Positions 15,585-23,249 of a stretch of 64,000 nt of DNA are shown piece by piece; position 1 is the first letter of the stretch, and each line of letters starts with the position of its first letter. The position numbers and the translations under genes were made by a program. The stretch is from NCBI RefSeq assembly GCF_900188175.1, contig NZ_FZOQ01000017.1, positions 58,033-122,032 of the forward strand, in the 5' to 3' direction. The notes under the pieces were generated by a model, which worked only from the letters and a program-made list of their open reading frames with translations, searched no databases and was not told the DNA's origin. Source of the DNA: Pontibacter ummariensis (GTDB lineage Bacteria; Bacteroidota; Bacteroidia; Cytophagales; Hymenobacteraceae).

Positions 15585-17804
15585 ATGAAAAAGCTCTTTA
15601 CCCTTATTCTACTCCTCTCTACAGCTGTAACTGTCTATGGGCAGGAACCCCTGACGTTCCGCTATCGGCACGATGTGCCTGTATCCACCCCTGCAGGAGA
15701 GTTAGCCGCGCCTTGGAGCGGGGGCTTCAATACGCCTCAGTTCTCGACTATCGACCTGGACAAGGACGGCCAGCAGGACCTGTTTGTTTTTGACCGGCAG
15801 CTAAATAAAGTCTTTACCTGGCTAGCTGTGCAGGAGAGTGGCAAGTGGCAGTACCGCTATGCACCGGAGTACGAGGTGTTCTTCCCGGCTGACCTGGAGT
15901 ACTGGGTGTTGCTGCGCGACTATAACTGTGACGGGCTGCAGGACATTTTCACGAGTAGCCCCCTCGGCATCCGGGTGTTTAAGCAGGAGCAGGTAGCTGG
16001 AGGGCAGCTAAAGTTTGCCCTGGCAGAGGAGGCGCTTTTCTATAACGAGAATCAGGTGAACATGCAGATGAACTCAGCTGACGTGCCGGGCATTGTGGAC
16101 ATGGATGGGGATGGTGACCTGGACATCCTGTTCCCTGAGTTTTCGCAGGGCTATACCCTGGAACTGTACAGAAATACGCAGGCCGAGGAAGGGCTTGCCT
16201 GTGGCACGCTGGCATTTGAGCAGCAAACAAGCTGGTGGGGTAAGATCACAGAGTGCGATGGCTGTAACAACTACCTCTTTAATGCTTACTGCCGGGTGGC
16301 GGCTCCACTCCATACCGGCCACAGCGGCTCCTCCATTTTACTTTTAGACCTGAATGCCGACGGGGATAAAGACCTGGTGATGGGAGGGGTGCAGTGTGAG
16401 AACCTGGTGCTGATGGAAAACGAGGGGGATGCAACGAATGCCCTGATGCGGAGCTTTTCTCCCGTTTTCCCTGCCACAAACCCTGTGGCCATGCCCCTTT
16501 ATCCGGCTGCCTTTTACGAGGATGTAACTTTTGACGGTGTGCCGGACATGCTGGTAGCGCCTCAGGCCACTCAGGATCTGGTGAACATTAACTTCGAAAA
16601 TGCTACCTGGTTGTACCGCAATGCCGGTGCTGCGGATCAGCCTGACTTTGAGTACGTGCAGGATGACTTCCTGCAGGGGCAGATGATTGACGAGAGCGAA
16701 GGAGCCTTTCCTGCCTTTGCCGACTTGGACGCTGACGGCGACCTGGACCTCTTACTGGGCAATAGAACTGCTTACCGTGCGGGTGTGTATGGTGCTTCGC
16801 TTAGCTTTTATCGTAATACGGGTACTGCCACGGCACCGGCTTTTGAGCTGGTAACAGATGATTACCTGAGCCTGCGAAGCCGGCAGCTGGTTAACCTGAA
16901 GCCAGCGTTTGCGGACATGAATGCGGATGGCGCTACCGACCTGGTACTGACGTTCGGGGAAAAGAAAGCAAACACTGCGCGTGTCGTCTACCTTCCTAAC
17001 AAGTCCGCGAAGGGGCAAGCCGTTGCTTTTAGCTTTGCAGAGGCACAGGAGGTACAAGCCTTAAGAGATGGCGACTCCCCTGCTTTTGCTGATGTGGACA
17101 AGGATGGCGATCTGGACATGCTACTGGGCAGGAGTGACGGCAGCCTAGCTTTTTACCGTAATACGGGCAATGCAGCCAGCCCTGCTTATGTCTTAGAAAA
17201 CAGAGGATTAGGTGGCCTGGGGGTAGACTTTTCACGGCGCAACCTTTCTCCGGCAATCGCCGATATAGATGGTGATGAAGCCTTTGATTTGTTGGTAGTA
17301 GACGATAGCGGGCAGTTGCGCGTGTACCGGAACTTTACGAAAGATCTTAGTGGCACCTTTACAGCTGAGGCGGAGTTACTGGAAAACGATCTGACAGAAG
17401 GGCTCCAGGTGTCCCGCTTTGGGCGGGGGCTCAGTCTGGCAGTGGCTCCTTTAGGAGGTGAAGGGAAGCTTTACATAACCGTTGGGACCCAGGCGGGCGG
17501 CTTGTTCTTGCTGGAGCAAACAGGGGGTAACCTTTCAAACCCAGCAGGTCCAACCGAGGGGCTGACCCTGTCGGTCTATCCCAATCCGGCAGACAGATCA
17601 TCCTCGGTAGGGGTGCGGATAAAAGCCACTGAACCTGTTACACTACATCTGTATGATACCATCGGAAGGCTGGTGTACAAAGCCCCGGGAGTATTTGGTA
17701 AAGAGCATGGCTTGCCACTTCAACAATTTAAGGCAGGCATGTACATCATCAGGGCGACATCTAAAAGTGGAGAACATGCTAGTAAAAAGATAATCATAAG
17801 ATAA
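15585..17804 (+). CDS. Secreted VCBS/FG-GAP repeat protein with T9SS sorting domain
   Basis: About 739 residues. It begins with signal peptide MKKLFTLILLLSTAVTVYGQ; I prefer this ATG at 15585 over one 15 bases upstream, which only adds charged residues before the signal. The body holds at least seven Asp-rich repeats of the type DxDxDGxxDL, for example DMDGDGDLDILF, DLNADGDKDLVM, DLDADGDLDLLL and DVDKDGDLDMLL. These are calcium-binding blades of an FG-GAP/VCBS propeller. The last 75 residues (LSVYPNPADRSS ... GMYIIRATS ... KKIIIR) form a type A C-terminal sorting domain, so it should be exported by the type IX system and attached to the cell surface or released. The ligand is unknown. Confidence 0.9.
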   Translation: MKKLFTLILLLSTAVTVYGQEPLTFRYRHDVPVSTPAGELAAPWSGGFNTPQFSTIDLDKDGQQDLFVFDRQLNKVFTWLAVQESGKWQYRYAPEYEVFFPADLEYWVLLRDYNCDGLQDIFTSSPLGIRVFKQEQVAGGQLKFALAEEALFYNENQVNMQMNSADVPGIVDMDGDGDLDILFPEFSQGYTLELYRNTQAEEGLACGTLAFEQQTSWWGKITECDGCNNYLFNAYCRVAAPLHTGHSGSSILLLDLNADGDKDLVMGGVQCENLVLMENEGDATNALMRSFSPVFPATNPVAMPLYPAAFYEDVTFDGVPDMLVAPQATQDLVNINFENATWLYRNAGAADQPDFEYVQDDFLQGQMIDESEGAFPAFADLDADGDLDLLLGNRTAYRAGVYGASLSFYRNTGTATAPAFELVTDDYLSLRSRQLVNLKPAFADMNADGATDLVLTFGEKKANTARVVYLPNKSAKGQAVAFSFAEAQEVQALRDGDSPAFADVDKDGDLDMLLGRSDGSLAFYRNTGNAASPAYVLENRGLGGLGVDFSRRNLSPAIADIDGDEAFDLLVVDDSGQLRVYRNFTKDLSGTFTAEAELLENDLTEGLQVSRFGRGLSLAVAPLGGEGKLYITVGTQAGGLFLLEQTGGNLSNPAGPTEGLTLSVYPNPADRSSSVGVRIKATEPVTLHLYDTIGRLVYKAPGVFGKEHGLPLQQFKAGMYIIRATSKSGEHASKKIIIR

Positions 17805-18187
17805 TGCAGGCCTTCCTTCTCATTCAGCTTTCTGCCTCTGCCACTTACGAGCAACCCTTGCTGGCAGAGCTCAAACAGCTATTGCCGGATTTGGCAGTAC
17901 TGGATATCGACGGGCGCTCCGACGAGCTGTTGCAGCATTATGCCCTGCGCCTGTTGCGTGAGGCAGACAGGGCGGTCGTGTGCATTAAGGCGGATGAAGC
18001 AGCTGCGGGTTTGATAAACGTAATGCCGCTGTTGGAAGAGTTGCTGCAGAGCAGCCAGAACAGGCTGGTTTTGTTGCTAGGCCAGTATCCCCGCCTGCTC
18101 CGTATCTTCGAGTCGCGCCCCCAACTGCAGTACAAGCAAGTGGCAGAGCAGGACGTGCTATCCGAGGTAAGGGGAGCTTTGGATTAG
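17804..18187 (+). CDS. Small conserved-looking protein, function unknown
   Basis: The 127-residue protein is not one I recognise. Its ATG overlaps the stop codon of the T9SS cargo gene by one base (TAATG), so its translation is probably coupled. It has no signal peptide and looks like a small soluble alpha/beta protein, alternating strands (FLLIQLSAS, AVVCIKADE, RLVLLLGQY) and helices. The pattern is a little like a receiver or Rossmann-type fold, but the key residues are absent. Confidence 0.65.
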   Translation: MQAFLLIQLSASATYEQPLLAELKQLLPDLAVLDIDGRSDELLQHYALRLLREADRAVVCIKADEAAAGLINVMPLLEELLQSSQNRLVLLLGQYPRLLRIFESRPQLQYKQVAEQDVLSEVRGALD

Positions 18188-18382
18188 CTTCAGGCTTTGA
18201 TGGTATACAAAGGTACTTAGCTCCCTTTTGTCATCTTGGAAAGACCCCGCTAACCACGAACTGCTTGCCGAAAAGTGATGTTGCCGCTTGAGAATAAAAC
18301 TCTTCCTGAAAGACAGGTTTCCGAACAGCTTGGTGCCTGGCCGTCGTCATCATGGGGCAGGCTAGCGACAGTCTGTCGCTCA

Positions 18383-19168
18383 CTACAGCGAAAAGGGGTC
18401 GGCATCCAGGTGGGCGGGAAAGGCCTCTCTAAAGTTTTCCAGTTCCTGCTTGTTTAGCTTTAGGGTGTGTATCCCTTCTACCTCGCTTGTCTCCAGTAAA
18501 TGATAGCCCTTGGGGTGTATAAAAGCGGAATCTCCGGAATAAGGATGGCCGTTGCCGTCTGTGCCTACCCGATTCACACCCACCACATAAGCCAGGTTCT
18601 CGATGGCCCGCCCCTGCAGCAGAAGCCGCCAGGCCTGGTTGCGGGCCTTGGGCCAGTTGGCCACATACAGTAGCAGGTCGTACGCGTTATTCGTGTTGCG
18701 GCTCCACACCGGGAAGCGCAGGTCGTAACAAACAAGCGGGTGTATTTTCCAGCCCTTTAGCTCTACAATTAACCGCTCTTTTCCGGCTGTATAAGTATGG
18801 TGTTCTTTTGCCATCCGGAAGAGGTGCCGCTTGTCGTACTTCGCAAAGCTACCATCGGGGCGGACCCAGTACAGGCGGTTGAAGAATTTCCCTCCTTCGC
18901 GTACCATCACACTCCCTGTTAAAACGGCCTGGTATTTACGGGCCTCCTCCTGCATCCAGGTAAGCGTGGGGCCCTCCGCTTCCTCTGCGAGAGGCTCGGC
19001 CTCCATGCTGAAGCCTGTGGTAAACATTTCAGGCAATATGATCAGGTCTGTTGTAGGGGCCGCTGCTGCCAGTTTTTCGGAAAACATGCTGCGGTTTGCC
19101 ACCGCATCCTGCCAGTGTAGGGCTGTCTGAACGACGGTAATGTTTAAGTTGTGCATGTTGCTAACCAA
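18383..19168 (-). CDS. Nitrilase-family omega-amidase (YafV/NIT2 type)
   Basis: Carbon-nitrogen hydrolase of 261 residues. The catalytic triad is visible: Glu47 in LPEMF, Lys113 in YDKRHLF, and Cys147 in CYDLRFP. The pattern and length match omega-amidases, which split alpha-ketoglutaramate (or alpha-ketosuccinamate) into the keto acid and ammonia. The gene lies 39 bases after a methionine/glutamine-type aminotransferase on the same strand. This pairing makes sense chemically: the transaminase makes alpha-ketoglutaramate from glutamine and the amidase removes it, driving methionine regeneration. A second ATG four codons in (19156) is an equally good start. Confidence 0.9.
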   Translation of the reverse strand: MVSNMHNLNITVVQTALHWQDAVANRSMFSEKLAAAAPTTDLIILPEMFTTGFSMEAEPLAEEAEGPTLTWMQEEARKYQAVLTGSVMVREGGKFFNRLYWVRPDGSFAKYDKRHLFRMAKEHHTYTAGKERLIVELKGWKIHPLVCYDLRFPVWSRNTNNAYDLLLYVANWPKARNQAWRLLLQGRAIENLAYVVGVNRVGTDGNGHPYSGDSAFIHPKGYHLLETSEVEGIHTLKLNKQELENFREAFPAHLDADPFSL

Positions 19169-19207
19169 AGAGTGTCTCGGGAGAAATTTTTTCTGTTTAT
19201 CGGTTTG

Positions 19208-20356
19208 CTAGAGCACCGCCAGTTTTTCGCCGGCGGCACGTAAGGTATCCTCGCTTTTTGCAAAGCAGAAACGCAGGTATTTGTGGTCGGTCTTATCGTG
19301 GTAGAAAGCAGACACCGGTATGGCTGCTACACCCACCTCCTTTGTCAGGTGCCTGGCAAAGTCAAGATCGTAGGCATCCGAGACCTTATCATACTTTACA
19401 AGCTGAAAATAAGTGCCTGATGAGGGGCTGGCCTCAAAACGGCTGTTGCGGAGCAGGTCGTAGAAAAGGTCACGCTTGGCCTGGTAAAAATTCGGCAGGT
19501 TCAGGTAGTGGGCCTCTTCCTCCATAAAATCAGCAAGGGCGAGCTGAAAGGGGGTAGCTGTGCAGAAAGTGATGTACTGGTGCATTTTCCGCAGCTCGTT
19601 GGTAAGCGGTGGCGGTGCCACGGCATAACCGACCTTCCATCCTGTGGTATGATAGGTCTTACCGAAGGAGGAGATCACAAAGCTCCGCTCGCGCAGCAAG
19701 GGCTGTTGAAGCGCACTGTAGTGTTGCTTGTCATCAAAGACCATGTGCTCGTACACCTCATCGCTGACCACCATAATGTCTGTGCCATCGATCAGGTTAG
19801 CCAGCCTGTCCATGTCCTCTTTCGTCATCACGGCCCCGGTTGGGTTGTGCGGTGTGTTAATGATGATCAGGCGCGTGCGCGAGGAGAGGCGCCGCTTCAC
19901 CAGGCCCCAGTCTACGTGGAAGTCCGGCAAGGCCAGAGGTACATAGATGGGGGATCCCCCGCAAAGCCGTATCACAGGCACGTAGGAGTCGTAGCTGGGC
20001 TCCAGTATCACCACCTCGTCTCCTGGCTTTACCATCGCAGTAATAGCGGCGTTCAGCGCTTCTGTGGCACCAGTCGTCACGGTTACTTCTGTGTCGGGGT
20101 TAGGGCGGTAGCCATACATTCTTTCTGTTTTCAGGCTGATCTTCTCGCGTAGCTGGGGCATGCCCGCCATGGGGGCATACTGGTTAAAGCCCGCGTGCAT
20201 GTACTTTGTCACGAGCTGCATCAATGACTCAGGGCAGTTAAAGTCCGGGAAGCCCTGCGAGAGATTGATGGCCTTGTACTCGTTGGCAAGTCCTGACATG
20301 ACGGAGAAAATGGAGGCGCCAAAATCTGGCAGCTTACTGCTGGGGTAACTGATCAT
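19208..20356 (-). CDS. PLP-dependent aminotransferase, methionine/glutamine transaminase type (YbdL-like)
   Basis: The 382-residue fold-type I, class I/II aminotransferase has YAPMAGMPQLREKIS, the cofactor motif NTPHNPTGA (168-175), SDEVYEHMVF, and the PLP lysine K233 in SSFGKTYHTTGWKVGY. It most resembles YbdL / kynurenine aminotransferase-like enzymes that transaminate 4-methylthio-2-oxobutyrate to methionine, often with glutamine as donor. The omega-amidase gene next to it supports this reading. It may also be a general aromatic or kynurenine aminotransferase. It sits in a three-gene minus-strand operon. Confidence 0.9.
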   Translation of the reverse strand: MISYPSSKLPDFGASIFSVMSGLANEYKAINLSQGFPDFNCPESLMQLVTKYMHAGFNQYAPMAGMPQLREKISLKTERMYGYRPNPDTEVTVTTGATEALNAAITAMVKPGDEVVILEPSYDSYVPVIRLCGGSPIYVPLALPDFHVDWGLVKRRLSSRTRLIIINTPHNPTGAVMTKEDMDRLANLIDGTDIMVVSDEVYEHMVFDDKQHYSALQQPLLRERSFVISSFGKTYHTTGWKVGYAVAPPPLTNELRKMHQYITFCTATPFQLALADFMEEEAHYLNLPNFYQAKRDLFYDLLRNSRFEASPSSGTYFQLVKYDKVSDAYDLDFARHLTKEVGVAAIPVSAFYHDKTDHKYLRFCFAKSEDTLRAAGEKLAVL

Positions 20357-20415
20357 AGGTGTGTATGGCTAGGTCGGATTTGCTTCAAACAACGGGAACA
20401 ACAGGTTTTGGTTCT

Positions 20416-20994
20416 TTACAGTAGTTCGTTTGTTAGCTGCTTCAGCACGAGCACAGCATCCGCCTCAAACCAAGGGTTGCGCTTAAACCAGAACTGATTG
20501 CGGGGGGACGGATGCGGCAAAGGCATGTACGCAGGCAAGTATTCGTGCCAGTGCTCCACCGTTGCGGTCAGGGTAGGGCGGGCCGCCTCGCCTAGAAAGT
20601 AATCCTGGGCGTACTTGCCCACCAGCAGCGTAAGCTGAACATTGGGCAGGAGTGCCAGGAGCTGCTGGTGCCAGTGTTGGGCGCACTCAGGACGCGGCGG
20701 CAGGTCGCCGCTCTTCCCCTTGCCCGGGTAACAGAACCCCATCGGGATGATGGCTACTCGGCTTTCGTCGTAAAAAGTTTCGGGGGCTATACCCAGCCAC
20801 TGCCGTAAGCGTTTGCCGCTCTGGTCGTCCCAGGGGATACCGCTGGCATGCACTTTGGTGCCGGGTGCCTGCCCCACAATTAAAAGCTTTGCGGTGCTGC
20901 TAGCCCGTAGAACAGGACGGGGCCCTAGCGGCAAGTGCTCTTCGCACATGCGGCAGCCTCTTATTTGCTGTAACAAACGCTCCAGTGTCTCCAT
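20416..20994 (-). CDS. Uracil-DNA glycosylase superfamily protein
   Basis: About 192 residues. The motifs IVGQAPGTKVHASGIPWDDQ and PLPHPSPRNQFW match motifs 1 and 2 of the UDG superfamily, with CRMCEEHL near the N-terminus, as in the family 4/5-like and YqiE-type proteins. These usually remove uracil or related damaged bases, though this subgroup is little studied and may not have the classical activity. I chose the ATG at 20994, since the nine extra residues from the ATG at 21021 are unlike the family. It is the first gene of the operon with the aminotransferase and omega-amidase, 59 bases apart. No functional link between them is evident. Confidence 0.85.
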   Translation of the reverse strand: METLERLLQQIRGCRMCEEHLPLGPRPVLRASSTAKLLIVGQAPGTKVHASGIPWDDQSGKRLRQWLGIAPETFYDESRVAIIPMGFCYPGKGKSGDLPPRPECAQHWHQQLLALLPNVQLTLLVGKYAQDYFLGEAARPTLTATVEHWHEYLPAYMPLPHPSPRNQFWFKRNPWFEADAVLVLKQLTNELL

Positions 20995-21124
20995 GCTTAA
21001 TTGCTTACAGCAAAGGTACAAAGGATTGCTGACCTACCACAGGCATTCCCTTCCGGAACAGGCTGTGGTAGCAAAAGAGGCTGTTATTGCATTAGTTAAG
21101 GTAGGGGTAAGTTCTAAAACAGCG

Positions 21125-21147
21125 AAAGCCGGAAAGATTCCGGCTTT
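21125..21147 (-). terminator. Terminator of the Arg/Gln-rich protein gene
   Basis: Short stem AAAGCCGGAA / TTCCGGCTTT with a 3-base loop, 49 bases beyond the stop at 21196. Confidence 0.6.
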
Positions 21148-21195
21148 TGGCATGAGGTATCGTTGTCCTCGATAAACTTCAGCTTAGTGGTTGCG

Positions 21196-21600
21196 TCATT
21201 CCCAGTGCTGGTCGGGTGGCCCTTGTCTGCGACGGCGGCGTTTGTCCGGGTGTGGCATGAGCGGGTCCTGGTACCAGCGATCCTCTGCCCGCTGATTGCT
21301 TCTGTCGAAATGTACGTCCTGCTGCCGCCAGATCGGCTCGCGGTATTGTTGGTTTGAAGGGCGCGGTGCCTGTTGCCGGCGCTGGTTAGGCAGCCATTCG
21401 TCCCGGTGCTGGTGATACCGTCCTTCCTCCGGAAACCGTCCTACCTCGCGTGGTTGCCAGTCGTACTGGTGCAGTTCTATCGAAGGGGAAGGTTCTCCCC
21501 AACGGCTTCTGAAGTCGTTGAAATATCTGTCATTGTAGGGAGGCGCTTCGCGTCGGGTACGTTCGCCCCGGCGTCTTTTATCATTTTCGTTGTGCTGCAT
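21196..21600 (-). CDS. Hydrophilic, Arg/Gln/Pro-rich disordered protein
   Basis: The 134-residue protein has almost no hydrophobic stretch and is rich in Arg, Gln, Pro, Tyr, Trp and His (for example RRRGERTRREAPPYNDRYF and DKRRRRRQGPPDQHWE). It has no signal peptide and no family I recognise. Composition points to an intrinsically disordered protein, perhaps nucleic-acid binding or a hydrophilin. It is neighbour to a longer protein of the same style on the same strand, with a terminator between them. Confidence 0.6.
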   Translation of the reverse strand: MQHNENDKRRRGERTRREAPPYNDRYFNDFRSRWGEPSPSIELHQYDWQPREVGRFPEEGRYHQHRDEWLPNQRRQQAPRPSNQQYREPIWRQQDVHFDRSNQRAEDRWYQDPLMPHPDKRRRRRQGPPDQHWE

Positions 21601-21734
21601 GTTTTCTGTTCTTAAAATGGTCTTGAATTTACAATTTTTTTACGAGCTTTTCAAGTCGCTGCTTGCCCTGTTGCCTGTTATCATGTACGACCTGCTACCG
21701 ACTATGTTTGAGAGGGCCGGGGGGAGCGCATAAA

Positions 21735-21767
21735 AAAGGGAGCCGGCTATTACCACCGGCTCCCTTT
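21735..21767 (-). terminator. Terminator after the long disordered-protein gene
   Basis: Arms AAAGGGAGCCGG (21735-21746) and CCGGCTCCCTTT (21756-21767) with A/T runs outside, 51 bases beyond the stop codon at 21818. Confidence 0.85.
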
Positions 21768-21817
21768 CAAAAAACTAATCTACTACCAAATCTACCTAAT
21801 CTTGTCCGTATACGGAC

Positions 21818-22666
21818 TTACCGGCGATAACGTTGGTCTCTGTTGATGTCTCTGGATTCGTTGTCTCTTTGTGTGTCCGATGGGTCCGCCCACTTAGGTC
21901 CGTTCTCATAAGCCTTGTTGTAGTTTCGGTTACGGTAAGCCTCATAGCCGTGGCGCTCTCTGGAACTGGTTTGCTCAGAAGGCGACCGATCGCGGTCACG
22001 CGGTTGAAAGTTGCGATCATCGGAGTGCCAGATGTCATGCCACGTGTCCCCTAACTTCTGGAAAAAGCCCCGGTGGTCTTGCTCGCGTCTGCGACGGCTT
22101 TCATTACTTTCATAGTAAGGGCGGTCTTCGCGGTACCAGTTGTGGGAGCCACTGCCATAGCGGTAGTCATCTTCTTTATAACGGCTTCTGCTATCCGGGC
22201 CCTCGCGCCACTGGTCGTTCTGGTAGTCGTTCACCTCATTGCGATTGCCTTGCAAAGCGCCTCCCGGTTGCTGTGGCCGACGCATGTAGTGCTCGTCATT
22301 TTGATTGTACTGCTGCGCGCGGTCACCGTGGTTCAGGTAAGCGCGCTCATTGCGGTAAGGGCTATCGGGGCGGCTGCCATAGTGGTCGTTTAAGTGTGCG
22401 TTCTGCCCCTGATTGTAGGTGCTGTTTCTCACGCCTCCTCTGCGGTAGCTATCACGCTCCCGGTCCTGTGCTCCTCTTGGGTTTGGCCCGGTATGGAAGA
22501 AGTTACCGCTGTCCCACTCGCTTGTGTTGTGGTTGCCGTATCTGCGGTCCCGTTCCTGGTCGTTGTCTTGCCTGTGCTTTTGGTCTTGGTCTCTGTTATA
22601 CAATTCCCGACCAATGCGGTGGTTATCAGTTTCCCTGTTGTTCAGGTCCATGTGTTTATTTGCCAT
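21818..22666 (-). CDS. Tyr/Arg/Asp/Asn-rich disordered protein
   Basis: The 282-residue protein is dominated by Arg, Asp, Asn, Tyr, Gln and Ser, with repeated RxxYN, DRD and NR motifs. Only one short amphipathic segment, GFFQKLGDTWHDIW (about residues 200-213), could fold. There is no signal peptide. Similar low-complexity leaders are found ahead of BON domains in relatives of this group, as far as I recall, but no BON domain is present here. I infer a disordered, stress-type or condensate-type protein. Long open frames on the opposite strand come from its skewed composition and are not genes. Confidence 0.65.
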   Translation of the reverse strand: MANKHMDLNNRETDNHRIGRELYNRDQDQKHRQDNDQERDRRYGNHNTSEWDSGNFFHTGPNPRGAQDRERDSYRRGGVRNSTYNQGQNAHLNDHYGSRPDSPYRNERAYLNHGDRAQQYNQNDEHYMRRPQQPGGALQGNRNEVNDYQNDQWREGPDSRSRYKEDDYRYGSGSHNWYREDRPYYESNESRRRREQDHRGFFQKLGDTWHDIWHSDDRNFQPRDRDRSPSEQTSSRERHGYEAYRNRNYNKAYENGPKWADPSDTQRDNESRDINRDQRYRR

Positions 22667-22819
22667 AGCTTGTTTCCTGTTTAGATTGTTTCACACTTAT
22701 TAAAATCCGCCGGGGGCGGGTTTATATTTACGGGGTTTAGGAGGCTATTGTTAAAAACAGGCCCTTGGCAAACAAAGCAGCGTATCTCAGCGGAGACACT
22801 GTTAAGACGGGTGCCTGCT

Positions 22820-23227
22820 TTAAAAGTACTCCTGCATGATCTCGCGCACGTCGGCCTCGGCCAGCGGCTTGGAGTAGTGCTTGCGCACGTCCGGGTATTC
22901 CTTCAACTTTTCCAGGTCGTAAAAGCTGGCAGAGGAAGTGAGCATCAGCATCACCGTTCGGCCTTTCTCCTCGGGGGTAAATTGCTGGTACTCTCCTAAA
23001 AACTCGAAGCCGTCCATGCCGTCCATTTTAATGTCCACAAAGATCAGGTCCGGACGGGGATAGTCCTGATACCCGGCAAAGGCTTTATTCAGGTATTCCA
23101 GGGCCTCCTCGCCGTCCGTTACAACGCGTATGTCCGGGGCTACCTCCATACGGGAGAGCAGGCGCTGGTTCAGGTAATTCGTGGTATCGTCGTCGTCGAC
23201 AAGCAGAATAGTATTCAACTTTTTCAT
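22820..23227 (-). CDS. Single-domain response regulator
   Basis: A 135-residue receiver domain with no output domain. The acidic cluster is D11-D14 (LLVDDDD), the phospho-acceptor is D65 in FVDIKMDG, the switch Thr is T97 (MLTSSA), and K120-P121 closes the site. Its form is like the Rcp1/CheY-like regulators often coupled to phytochrome- or PAS-type kinases. It begins 22 bases after the stop of the multi-PAS histidine kinase, so the two very likely form an operon and a signalling pair. How the signal leaves the pair is unknown. Confidence 0.93.
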   Translation of the reverse strand: MKKLNTILLVDDDDTTNYLNQRLLSRMEVAPDIRVVTDGEEALEYLNKAFAGYQDYPRPDLIFVDIKMDGMDGFEFLGEYQQFTPEEKGRTVMLMLTSSASFYDLEKLKEYPDVRKHYSKPLAEADVREIMQEYF

Positions 23228-23249
23228 GGTTCTTTTCTTCCTGCTTTTG

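Noticed and set aside
19508..20152. Plus-strand frame of 214 codons
   Set aside because: Opposite strand of the aminotransferase gene, His/Val-rich shadow.
21818..22684. Long plus-strand frames rich in Val, Ala and Ile with membrane-like stretches
   Set aside because: They come from reading the skewed codons of the disordered-protein gene backwards. I preferred the minus-strand gene, which has a proper start, stop and terminator; the choice is composition-based and not absolute.
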